From NCBI RefSeq assembly GCF_000411455.1, contig NZ_KE150457.1:872474-936473 (forward strand): DNA of 64,000 bases, in the 5' to 3' direction. Shown here piece after piece: positions 54,101 to 61,525 of the stretch. The stretch is from Microbacterium sp. oral taxon 186 str. F0373. Its GTDB lineage: Bacteria > Actinomycetota > Actinomycetes > Actinomycetales > Microbacteriaceae. The notes beneath the pieces are model-generated. The model had not been told where the DNA came from. It made no database searches and saw only the letters and a program-made list of their open reading frames with translations. Both the position numbers and the translations under genes were made by a program. Within the stretch, counting starts at the first letter, position 1. Each line of letters starts with the position of its first letter.

Positions 54101-54941
54101 CGTACAGGTAGAGCGGAACGGCCAGCGCACCCAGCAGGCCGACGCCCACGGCGACCAGCAGCCAGATCTGCAGCGCGCGCTGGCGGATCTTCCGCGTGCG
54201 CGCGAAGATGACGCCGATCAAGGCGCCGACCAGACCGCCGCCGATGTGCGCCTGCCAGGCGATGTTCGATCCCGGCAGGAACGTGATCACCAGGTTGATC
54301 CCGAGCAGCACGGCGATCGCCGTGACGTTGGCGCCGAGGTGACGGCCGATGACGAACATCGCGCCGAGCAATCCCCAGACCGCACCGGAAGCGCCGACGA
54401 CCCACGTGTTCGGGGCGAGCAGCGCCGTCAGGACCGAGCCCCCGAGAGCGCTCAGCAGGTAGAGCGCGAGGAAGCGCCACCTTCCGAGCAGCGGCTCGAG
54501 ACTGCGTCCGAGCGCCCACAACGCGAGCATGTTGAAGGCGATGTGGAAGATGCTCGCGTGAACGAGTGTCACCGTCAGCAGTCGCCACGGCTGCACGTAC
54601 GCCAGCTGCGCGTGGAAGGCGAGCAGGTTCTGCACATAGAGACCGATGCCGGGGATCAGTCCGATCAGGTAGAACACGCTGGTGACGATGACCAGCGTGT
54701 AGGTGACGACGGGCTTTCCGTCGAGTCCGGCCACGCGGCGCCGCGGCATCCGCGTGACGTTCGCCGACGCCGCCTTGCGCTGTTCGGCGAGGCACTCCGG
54801 GCAGATGACTCCCACCGGAAGCGGTGTCTGGCACTCTCCGCAGATCGTGCGCAGACACCGCTGACAGAGCACGAAGCTCTGCCGATCCGGATGCCGGTAG
54901 CAGAAGTTGTCCGGATTGGTGCGGATGTCGGAGTCGGTCAC
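54096..54941 (-). CDS. Rhomboid-family intramembrane serine protease
   Basis: About 281 aa. An N-terminal zinc-finger-like cysteine cluster (CYRHPDRQSFVLCQRC, then GECQTPLP and CPEC), a charged linker and six or seven membrane segments. Catalytic serine in VVGASGAVWG (GxSG) and histidine in WQAHIGGGLVGALIG; HASIFHIAFNMLALW is the rhomboid loop motif. It cleaves membrane proteins within the bilayer; substrates unknown. GTG start; 20 bp after the cyclophilin gene. The stop codon lies in the IS target duplication. Confidence 0.93.
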   Translation of the reverse strand: MTDSDIRTNPDNFCYRHPDRQSFVLCQRCLRTICGECQTPLPVGVICPECLAEQRKAASANVTRMPRRRVAGLDGKPVVTYTLVIVTSVFYLIGLIPGIGLYVQNLLAFHAQLAYVQPWRLLTVTLVHASIFHIAFNMLALWALGRSLEPLLGRWRFLALYLLSALGGSVLTALLAPNTWVVGASGAVWGLLGAMFVIGRHLGANVTAIAVLLGINLVITFLPGSNIAWQAHIGGGLVGALIGVIFARTRKIRQRALQIWLLVAVGVGLLGALAVPLYLYA

Positions 54942-54961
54942 GCGGGCCGGTTCCGCTCTGC

Positions 54962-55528
54962 TCAGGCGGGGACGACGTCGATCGAGCTGATCACCACGGG
55001 CTCGATCGGGCGGTCGCCCGCGGCGGTCGGAACGGCCGAGATCGCGTCGACGACGGCACGCGAAGCATCGTCGGCGACCTCGCCGAAGATCGTGTGCTTG
55101 CCGTTGAGCCACGGCGTCGGATCGGTCGTGATGAAGAACTGCGAGCCGTTGGTGCCCTCGGCCTTGCCCGTGATGGCGTTGCGGCGCAGGCCCGCGTTGG
55201 CCATCGCCAGCAGGTAGGGGGCACCGAACGTGAGCTCGGGGTGGATCTCGTCGTTGAAGTTGTAACCCGGGCCCCCGACACCCTGACCGAGCGGGTCGCC
55301 GCCCTGGATCATGAAGTTCGGGATGATGCGGTGGAAGATGACGTCCTTGTAGAGCGGGCCTTCGCCCGGCTTGCCGGTCGCCGGGTGCGTCCAGGCCTGC
55401 GAGCCGTCGGCGAGACCGGTGAAGTTCTGCACCGTGCGCGGTGCGTGGTCTCCGAAGAGGTTGACGACGATGTCGCCGTGGTTGGTGTGGATGGTCGCGA
55501 CGGCGGTGTGGATCGGCATGCCTAGCAT
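54962..55528 (-). CDS. Peptidyl-prolyl cis-trans isomerase (cyclophilin)
   Basis: About 188 aa, single cyclophilin domain: VIFHRIIPNFMIQGGD, GTNGSQFFIT and the tryptophan-bearing TPWLNGKHTIFG. It speeds prolyl bond rotation during folding; there is no signal peptide, so it is cytoplasmic. AGGTGA suits the ATG at 55528; the ATG at 55519 is also possible. Likely co-transcribed with the rhomboid gene. Confidence 0.93.
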   Translation of the reverse strand: MLGMPIHTAVATIHTNHGDIVVNLFGDHAPRTVQNFTGLADGSQAWTHPATGKPGEGPLYKDVIFHRIIPNFMIQGGDPLGQGVGGPGYNFNDEIHPELTFGAPYLLAMANAGLRRNAITGKAEGTNGSQFFITTDPTPWLNGKHTIFGEVADDASRAVVDAISAVPTAAGDRPIEPVVISSIDVVPA

Positions 55529-55610
55529 TCTCTCACCTGTCAACCCCTCGCGAGGCCCGGCAGGTCTGGCAAGATGGGATGAAACCCAGCCGGAACCCAG
55601 GGAGGGCACC

Positions 55611-56180
55611 GTGAGCCTCAGCCGCAAGCGCAAGAAGGAACTCCGCAAGCTCCAGCACCAGGCGAACACGCTGTGGGAGTCGCAGCAGGTCCTGATCGGA
55701 CAGGCGGGCGAGGTCGCCCGCGAGGCCGGTCGTCAGCTCGGCAACTACAACCGCGAGCAGGTCGTGCCGACCGTGCAGCACACGTACGAGAAGTACGCGG
55801 CGCCGTATGTCGAGCAGGGCGTCGCGACCTCCAAGAAGGTCTACAACGACAAGGTCGTGCCGACGGCGGGTGCGCTGATCGGTTCGGCGCTGTCGGTGTG
55901 GGATGCCGCGACCGAGAAGCGTCATGATCTGGCCGCGGGTCGTGGCTTCGGCTCGATCGACCTCGCCGCCATCCAGAAGAAGGCCGACAAGTACGGCAAG
56001 AAGGCGACGAAGCAGCTGAGCGTCCCCGCTCCGAAGAAGAGCCTGGGCGCCGGTGGCGTCATCGCGATCCTCCTCGGCATCGCCGCAGCGGCCGGAGTGG
56101 TCTACGCCGCCTGGCAGACGCTGCGCGCCGACGACGAGCTGTGGGTGGCGGACGACCCGCTGCGCGCACCGGATGCCTGA
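55611..56180 (+). CDS. Conserved hypothetical protein with one C-terminal membrane segment
   Basis: 189 aa. A basic N-terminus (MSLSRKRKKELRKLQHQ), long amphipathic helices (residues 20-110, likely coiled coil) and a single membrane segment near residues 148-168 (GVIAILLGIAAAAGVVYAAW), with a short acidic tail. Such proteins occur in Microbacteriaceae; I cannot assign a function. GTG with GGGAGGG upstream. Divergent from the cyclophilin gene. Confidence 0.8.
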   Translation: MSLSRKRKKELRKLQHQANTLWESQQVLIGQAGEVAREAGRQLGNYNREQVVPTVQHTYEKYAAPYVEQGVATSKKVYNDKVVPTAGALIGSALSVWDAATEKRHDLAAGRGFGSIDLAAIQKKADKYGKKATKQLSVPAPKKSLGAGGVIAILLGIAAAAGVVYAAWQTLRADDELWVADDPLRAPDA

Positions 56181-56185
56181 TCAGC

Positions 56186-56292
56186 CCCCGGTCGTCGAGC
56201 TCCCGCAGCCTCCGGTCGTTGAGCGAGCGCAGCCCCCGGTCGTTGAGCTCCCGCAGCCCCCGGTCGTTGAGCGAGCGCAGCGAGTCGAAACG
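56186..56292. repeat. Four tandem 24-bp units with conserved tail
   Basis: Units at 56186, 56210, 56234 and 56258, each close to CCCCGGTCGTTGAG plus CTCCCGCAGC or CGAGCGCAGC, alternate between the two variants. GAGTCGAAACG follows (56282-56292), as in the repeat at 41888-41918. The array fills the whole gap between two genes and runs to two bases before the ybaK-like ATG, leaving no place for a ribosome binding site. Confidence 0.9.
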
Positions 56293-56294
56293 CC

Positions 56295-56774
56295 ATGACC
56301 GATCCGCTCGAACGCGTGCGCACCGCCGCCGCGGCGCGCGGTCTCGACATCGAGTTGCGTGAGCGGCCCGCGGCATCCAGCCTTGCGGAGGCGGCGAGCC
56401 TGCTCGGCCTGCAGCCTGCCGACATCGTCAAGACCGTCGTGGTCAAGAAGTCGGACGACACGTACCTGTTCGCGCTGATCCCCGGCGATCTCGCGATCTC
56501 CTGGCCGAAGTTGCGGGCCCTCGTCGGGGTGAACAAGCTGAGGCTCCCCGAGCCGGAGCTCGCTCTGGCCGCGACCGGCTACGAGCGCGGGACGATCGTG
56601 CCGATCGGCAGTGCCAACGACTGGCCGGTGTACGCGGACGCGTCGATCGTGGGGCGGCGTATCGCGATGGGTGCCGGGGCACACGGCTACAGCCTGTTCG
56701 TCGACGCCGACGACCTCATCCGTGCGTACGACGCGACGGTCGCCGACATCTCCCAACCGGCGTCGGCTGGCTGA
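56295..56774 (+). CDS. YbaK/EbsC aminoacyl-tRNA editing protein
   Basis: 159 aa, YbaK/ProX fold: PADIVKTVVVKKSDDTYLFA with the catalytic lysine, and VGRRIAMGAGAHGYSL. It hydrolyses mischarged tRNA such as Cys-tRNA(Pro) or Ala-tRNA(Pro). No ribosome binding site is possible because the tandem repeat occupies the upstream region; translation may be coupled to the preceding gene or the message leaderless. Confidence 0.88.
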   Translation: MTDPLERVRTAAAARGLDIELRERPAASSLAEAASLLGLQPADIVKTVVVKKSDDTYLFALIPGDLAISWPKLRALVGVNKLRLPEPELALAATGYERGTIVPIGSANDWPVYADASIVGRRIAMGAGAHGYSLFVDADDLIRAYDATVADISQPASAG

Positions 56775-56792
56775 GCGCGGCGCTCAGCCGGG

Positions 56793-57230
56793 TCAGCTCG
56801 CCCTGGCGACGGGCAGGCCGGCCATCTCGAGTGCGATGTCGACGAGCTTCACCCGTTGCGCCGGGAGCGCGGTGAGGGCGAACCACTCCGCACGATCGGT
56901 CGATCCGTTCCGCTCGTAACGCAGCTGCCCGCCGGTCACCTCCGCCCGGTACACGATGCGCAGCGTGTGCAGCGGTTCGGGGTCGTCCGCGAAGATGCGG
57001 CGGTTCGCGGGGATCACACGAGAGTGGATGCCGAGAAGCGCCCCGATACGCACGCGGAACCCCGTCTCCTCCCAGACCTCGCGGCGCGCGGCATCCACCG
57101 GATCCTCGCCGTCTTCCAAGCCGCCTCCGGGCATCGTCCACGCTCCGCGGCGCCCCTGGTGCCAGTGAGCGAGCAGCACGCGGTCGGACTCGTCGACGAC
57201 GACGGCGTAGGCGGCGACCCGCAAGTCCAT
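56793..57230 (-). CDS. Nudix hydrolase
   Basis: 145 aa. The Nudix box GGLEDGEDPVDAARREVW plus EETGF fits GX5EX7REUXEEXGU exactly. Members cleave nucleoside diphosphates linked to other groups, often mutagenic nucleotides; substrate unknown. Its 3' end is 18 bp from the convergent ybaK-like gene. Confidence 0.92.
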   Translation of the reverse strand: MDLRVAAYAVVVDESDRVLLAHWHQGRRGAWTMPGGGLEDGEDPVDAARREVWEETGFRVRIGALLGIHSRVIPANRRIFADDPEPLHTLRIVYRAEVTGGQLRYERNGSTDRAEWFALTALPAQRVKLVDIALEMAGLPVARAS

Positions 57231-57281
57231 GCGGTGAGCCTAGCGGTCGCGGCTACGTCGCACGGGAGTCCTCTTCCCTCG

Positions 57282-57379
57282 GTTCCGTACTCAGTCCCGG
57301 TGCGATGAGCACCGGCCGGGCATACCGGAATGACGGGCGAGCTCTGCGGCGGCTGGATGGCGGAGACTGAATACTGAAC
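57282..57379. repeat. 98-bp element with inverted ends, copy 2
   Basis: Starts GTTCCGTACTCAGTC and ends GACTGAATACTGAAC (13 of 15 inverted matches). Same length and the same ends as copy 1 at 22462-22559, but the middle matches at only about half of positions. It fills most of the gap between the Nudix start and the ilvD stop. Confidence 0.65.
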
Positions 57380-57393
57380 GTCGCGTCCGAGGC

Positions 57394-59292
57394 TCAGACG
57401 GCGGCGGTGCGCAGCTCGCGTTCGCGCAGCGCGCGTTCGACGGATTCGACATCGCGGACCGCTCCACGATCGGCCGAGGTCGCCATCGCCGCGTAGGCCC
57501 GCAGCGCCAGCGACACGGGACGCTGCCGATCCTTCGGTGCGTAGCCGCCCGCGTCGAGCAGCCGGGCGCGGCGGTGCTCCAACTCGTCATCGTCGACCCG
57601 CAGGCTCATCGAGCGTGAGGGGATGTCGATGTCGACGATGTCGCCGTCCTCGACGAGGGCGATGATGCCGCCGCTCGCCGCCTCCGGCGACACGTGACCG
57701 ATCGACAGGCCCGACGTGCCGCCCGAGAAGCGGCCATCGGTGACCAGCGCGCAGACCTTGCCCAGGCCTCGCCCCTTGAGGAACGAGGTGGGGTGCAGCA
57801 TCTCCTGCATGCCGGGTCCGCCCTTCGGCCCCTCGTACCGGATGACGACGACATCGCCGGGCTGCACCTTCTTGCCGAGGATCTTCGCCACCGCCTCCTC
57901 CTGCGACTCGCACACGACGGCGGGGCCCGAGAAGACGAGGATCGACGGGTCGACGCCGGCGGTCTTGACGACGGCGCCGTCGACGGCGAGGTTGCCCCGC
58001 AGCACCGCGAGACCGCCGTCGGCGGAATAGGCGTGTGCGGCGGAGCGGATACAGCCGTTCTCGGCATCCTCATCCAGGCTCGCCCAGCGCTCGGACTGTG
58101 AGAACGCACTCGAGGAGCGCACCCCGCCGGGCGCCGCATGCCACAGGTCGTGGGCGGTCTCAGACGCCGTACCGCCGCGCACGTCCCACTCGGCAAGCCA
58201 CGCCTCGAGCGAGGGCGAGTGGATCGACGACACGTCGGAGTTGAGCAGTCCCGCGCGGTGCAGCTCGCCGAGGATCGTGGGGATGCCGCCGGCGCGGTGG
58301 ACGTCCTCCATGTAGTACATGCGGCCGTAGGCCGGGTTGGGCGCGATCTTCGCAAGGCAGGGCACGCGACGCGAGATGGCGTCGATCTCATCGAGGCCGA
58401 AGTCGATGCCGGCCTCGTGAGCCGCGGCCAGCAGGTGGAGGATCGTGTTGGTCGATCCGCCCATGGCGATGTCGAGGGCCATCGCGTTGGCGAAGGCGGC
58501 CGGGCTGGCGACGGCGCGCGGGAGCACCGAGGCGTCGTCCTCGTCGTAGAACGCGCGCGTGATCTGCACCGCGACCTCGCCGGCCTTCTCGTAGAGGGCG
58601 CGACGGGCCGTGTGCGTCGCGAGCACCGACCCGTTGCCGGGGAGGGCGAGGCCGAGCGCCTCGACGAGGCAGTTCATCGAGTTGGCCGTGAACATGCCCG
58701 AGCATGACCCGCAGGTGGGGCATGCGTTCTCCTCGATGCGCTGGATGTCGGCATCCGAGACCGTGTCGTTCGCCGCCTCTGAGATCGCGTCGACGAGATC
58801 GAGGGTGCGCACCGTGCCGTCGACGAGAGTCGCCCGACCCGACTCCATCGGGCCGCCCGAGACGAAGACGGTCGGGATGTTCAGGCGCAGGGCCGCCATG
58901 AGCATGCCGGGGGTGATCTTGTCGCAGTTGGAGATGCACACCAGCGCGTCGGCCTGGTGCGCGTTGACCATGTATTCGACGGAGTCGGCGATCAGGTCGC
59001 GTGAGGGCAGCGAGTACAGCATGCCGCCGTGGCCCATGGCGATGCCGTCGTCGACGGCGATCGTGTTGAACTCGCGCGGGATGCCGCCGGCGGCGGAGAT
59101 GGCGTCCGAGACGATGCGACCCACCGGCTGCAGGTGCGTGTGGCCGGGCACGAACTCGGTGAAGCTGTTGGCGACGGCGATCATCGGCTTGCCGAAGTCG
59201 GCCGCATTGACGCCGGCGGCGCGGAACAGGGCACGGGCACCGGCGGCGTTGCGGCCGTGCGTGACGGTGCGGGAACGCAGAGGGGTGGGCAT
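57394..59292 (-). CDS. ilvD: Dihydroxy-acid dehydratase
   Basis: 632 aa. Iron-sulfur enzyme of valine/isoleucine synthesis that dehydrates 2,3-dihydroxy acids to 2-keto acids. Motifs: [32 protein letters not shown] (cluster cysteines) and [23 protein letters not shown] giving [15 protein letters not shown] is the usual start. Divergent from an XRE regulator with a palindromic site between them. Confidence 0.97.
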   Translation of the reverse strand: MPTPLRSRTVTHGRNAAGARALFRAAGVNAADFGKPMIAVANSFTEFVPGHTHLQPVGRIVSDAISAAGGIPREFNTIAVDDGIAMGHGGMLYSLPSRDLIADSVEYMVNAHQADALVCISNCDKITPGMLMAALRLNIPTVFVSGGPMESGRATLVDGTVRTLDLVDAISEAANDTVSDADIQRIEENACPTCGSCSGMFTANSMNCLVEALGLALPGNGSVLATHTARRALYEKAGEVAVQITRAFYDEDDASVLPRAVASPAAFANAMALDIAMGGSTNTILHLLAAAHEAGIDFGLDEIDAISRRVPCLAKIAPNPAYGRMYYMEDVHRAGGIPTILGELHRAGLLNSDVSSIHSPSLEAWLAEWDVRGGTASETAHDLWHAAPGGVRSSSAFSQSERWASLDEDAENGCIRSAAHAYSADGGLAVLRGNLAVDGAVVKTAGVDPSILVFSGPAVVCESQEEAVAKILGKKVQPGDVVVIRYEGPKGGPGMQEMLHPTSFLKGRGLGKVCALVTDGRFSGGTSGLSIGHVSPEAASGGIIALVEDGDIVDIDIPSRSMSLRVDDDELEHRRARLLDAGGYAPKDRQRPVSLALRAYAAMATSADRGAVRDVESVERALRERELRTAAV

Positions 59293-59334
59293 GATTCCAC
59301 TCTGGATGCCGGGGCGCACCTCCGGAAGTCTGCG

Positions 59335-59362
59335 TTGCTCCTAGTAGTGGCAGTACTAGGTT
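59335..59362 (+). promoter_or_regulatory. Promoter and operator of the XRE gene
   Basis: TTGCTC (59335-59340) and TAGGTT (59357-59362) form -35/-10 with 16-bp spacing. CCTAGTA (59340-59346) and TACTAGG (59354-59360) are inverted arms lying over the spacer and -10. The GTG at 59369 falls seven bases after the -10, so the message should be leaderless. Confidence 0.75.
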
Positions 59363-59368
59363 TGTGGA

Positions 59369-60211
59369 GTGACTGACGACAACGCCCGCGACGACGGCCG
59401 TCAGCAGCGGCAGGAACTCGGATCGTTTCTGCGTAGACAGCGCGAGCGCCTCGACCGCACCGCCTACGGATTGCCGCCGGCCGGCCGCGGTCGTGCCCTG
59501 GGACTGCGGCGCGAGGAAGTCTCGTACCTGTCGGGTGTGAGCGTCACCTGGTACACGTGGCTCGAGCAGGGACGTGACATCCATCCCTCGCGGCAGGTCT
59601 TGGATGCCGTCGCGACGGCGCTTCGCCTCACCAACGCCGAGCACGACTACGTGCTCAGTCTCGTGGGATTGGCGCCGCGACCGGCCGCGCGGGCGGATGC
59701 CGTGGAGACCGCTCCCGAGCACGTGCAGCGCTTCCTGGACGCCCTCGACGAGCACCCCGCCTACGCTCTGGCCCCCGACTGGGGGATCGCCGGATGGAAC
59801 AACGCGTACGAGCGGCTGTACCCCGGGGTGGCCACGACCCCGTCGGAAGACCGCAACCTGCTGTGGCTCGTCTTCACCGACCCCTCGGTGCGATCGCTGC
59901 TCGACGACTGGGACGACACGAGCAGGAGATTCCTCGCCGAGTTCCGTGCCGAGGCCGGACCGCGCCTGGGCGACCGACGCTACCGCGATCTCGTCTCCCG
60001 GCTGAGCGCAGCGAGCACGGAGTTCCGAGCGCGGTGGAACGAGCACGGCGTCGGCGGCTTCGTCTCACGCGAACGCGTGTTCCGCCATCCCCAGCTCGGC
60101 CGGCTCGTGTTCGAGCACCACCAGCTGCGACCTTCCGACCACCTCGATCTGCAGCTCGTCGTCTACGTCGCGGATGCCGAGACGCGGCGCCGCTTCGGCG
60201 CGGCATCCTGA
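59369..60211 (+). CDS. XRE-family regulator with MmyB-like ligand domain
   Basis: 280 aa. N-terminal helix-turn-helix (LGLRREEVSYLSGVSVTWYT, then WLEQGRDIHPSRQVLDA) of the MmyB-like type, and a C-terminal PAS-like MmyB ligand domain (PDWGIAGWNNAYERLYPG). Such proteins often regulate an adjacent divergent gene; the neighbour here is ilvD, but these regulators are more often linked to oxidoreductases, so the target is uncertain. Confidence 0.9.
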   Translation: MTDDNARDDGRQQRQELGSFLRRQRERLDRTAYGLPPAGRGRALGLRREEVSYLSGVSVTWYTWLEQGRDIHPSRQVLDAVATALRLTNAEHDYVLSLVGLAPRPAARADAVETAPEHVQRFLDALDEHPAYALAPDWGIAGWNNAYERLYPGVATTPSEDRNLLWLVFTDPSVRSLLDDWDDTSRRFLAEFRAEAGPRLGDRRYRDLVSRLSAASTEFRARWNEHGVGGFVSRERVFRHPQLGRLVFEHHQLRPSDHLDLQLVVYVADAETRRRFGAAS

Positions 60212-60360
60212 ATCCTCGCGGACGAGACCTCGGTAACGCGCGCGGCGATGAGGGAGACTGTGGACACAATGGAGCGTTGCGGGAACAGGCGACCACGAGT
60301 CGAGAGGCTCGCCTTCGCATGGAATCACGGGGCCTGACGTCTGACTCGAAGGAGAATCCC

Positions 60361-60726
60361 ATGCAGACCTTCTACGCACGAACTCGCCGCATTGTCGCCG
60401 CACTCCTGATCCCGGCCCTCGTCGCGTACGCGGCGCTCGCCTTGACCGGAAGCCTCGAAGCGCCTGCGTTGGTGAGCGCCGCGGCCACGATCGTCGCAAT
60501 CGTCCCCCTCTGCGTCGTGGTCGCCACGTCGAAGCCACGACTCGGCCTCGACACCCTGGCGTTCCTCATCGGGGGCATCTCTGTCGCAGTGTGCTGGGGG
60601 GGCTCGGACTTCGGGGCGGGATACCTGACGTACCTCCCGGCTATCGTTGCCGCGATCGGCTTCGCCACCATGGCGCTGACGCTCCGGACCGAGGCGTCGG
60701 TCGCGAGGACCGAGGGCCGTCTGTGA
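60361..60726 (+). CDS. Small four-segment membrane protein, unknown function
   Basis: 121 aa with four hydrophobic segments (IVAALLIPALVAYAALAL; LVSAAATIVAIVPLCVVVA; LAFLIGGISVAVCWG; YLPAIVAAIGFATMALTL). AAGGAG is nine bases before the ATG. I do not recognise a family. It stands alone between the XRE gene and the tRNA terminator; 60212-60360 upstream shows no other feature. Confidence 0.7.
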   Translation: MQTFYARTRRIVAALLIPALVAYAALALTGSLEAPALVSAAATIVAIVPLCVVVATSKPRLGLDTLAFLIGGISVAVCWGGSDFGAGYLTYLPAIVAAIGFATMALTLRTEASVARTEGRL

Positions 60727-60841
60727 CTGTGGAGACGACCTCCGCCACGGCCAGGGCGCGTGCGGGCCAGGATCCCCGCCAGGCAGTCTCCGGCGCGTAG
60801 TGGCACGTGGATGGACCGCGAGCCCATGGTGCGAGAACGAA

Positions 60842-60887
60842 AGAACCCCCAGGTCTTCCGAGAGAATCTCGCTGATCTGGGGGTTCT
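60842..60887 (-). terminator. Terminator after tRNA-Ala
   Basis: AGAACCCCCAG (60842-60852) pairs with CTGGGGGTTCT (60877-60887). Read on the minus strand the stem ends in GGTTCTTTCG, a weak T-run, seven bases after the tRNA end. Confidence 0.85.
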
Positions 60888-60893
60888 GTCCTG

Positions 60894-60966
60894 TGGAGCC
60901 TAGGAGATTCGAACTCCTGACATCCTGCTTGCAAAGCAGGCGCTCTACCAACTGAGCTAAGGCCCC
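60894..60966 (-). tRNA. tRNA-Ala (anticodon TGC)
   Basis: 73 nt. Acceptor stem GGGGCCT/AGGCTCC, D loop AGCTCAGTTGGTAGAGC, anticodon stem CCTGC/GCAGG with loop TTTGCAA, T loop GTTCGAATC. CCA not encoded. Paired with tRNA-Ile, as beside gyrA in other actinobacteria. Confidence 0.97.
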
Positions 60967-60980
60967 GGACGGGTGTTTGG

Positions 60981-61054
60981 TGGGGCTACCAGGACTTGAA
61001 CCTGGGACCTCTTCATTATCAGTGAAGCGCTCTAACCGCCTGAGCTATAGCCCC
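60981..61054 (-). tRNA. tRNA-Ile (anticodon GAT)
   Basis: 74 nt. Acceptor stem GGGGCTA/TAGCCCC, anticodon stem CTTCA/TGAAG with loop CTGATAA, T arm CCAGGTTCAAGTCCTGG. Lies 14 bp before tRNA-Ala on the same strand. Confidence 0.97.
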
Positions 61055-61123
61055 GTCCGGAGGCGGCGTTGCCGCCGTCAACCTCCAAGACTTTACCCGA
61101 CGAGCGGGCAAACAAAAAATCGG

Positions 61124-61525
61124 TCAGTTGGACGTGAAGCCGACGAGCAGTCCGCCGGTCACCTTGACCATCAGGTTGTAGATCCCGGCGACGACGGCAC
61201 CCAGCACCGTGATCACGATCAGGTTCAAAATGGCGACCACCGAGGAGAACGCCATGACCTGCGGCAGGTTGATCACATCGCTCAACGTGAAGTTGTCATC
61301 GAACGCCTTGAACAGGTCATCGAGCTTGCCGATCAGTCCCGTCGTGCTGAGCACCGTGTAGATCAGGAAGCTGGCCACCACGGTGACGATCGCGATGGCG
61401 ACCGCGGCGAGGAAGGACAGCTTCACCGCAGACCAGAAGTCCACGTAGACGAGGCGCAGACGCACCTGCTTGGCGCTGGTCTTACTGGATGACTTCTTGG
61501 CGAGCTTGTCGGCTACCGTGCTCAT
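61124..61525 (-). CDS. DUF3566 transmembrane protein
   Basis: 133 aa. A basic N-terminus, then [20 protein letters not shown] with the first membrane segment, a middle region [22 protein letters not shown] (shown in part) and a second membrane segment ([19 protein letters not shown]). DUF3566 proteins follow gyrA in most actinobacteria; function is not established. ATG overlaps the gyrA stop by 4 bp. Confidence 0.92.
   Translation of the reverse strand: MSTVADKLAKKSSSKTSAKQVRLRLVYVDFWSAVKLSFLAAVAIAIVTVVASFLIYTVLSTTGLIGKLDDLFKAFDDNFTLSDVINLPQVMAFSSVVAILNLIVITVLGAVVAGIYNLMVKVTGGLLVGFTSN

Noticed and set aside
61075-61115. Hairpin-like TTTACCCG / CGGGCAAA with an A-run before DUF3566's 3' side
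   Set aside because: The T-run on the transcribed strand precedes the stem, so it is not a proper terminator; left uncalled.
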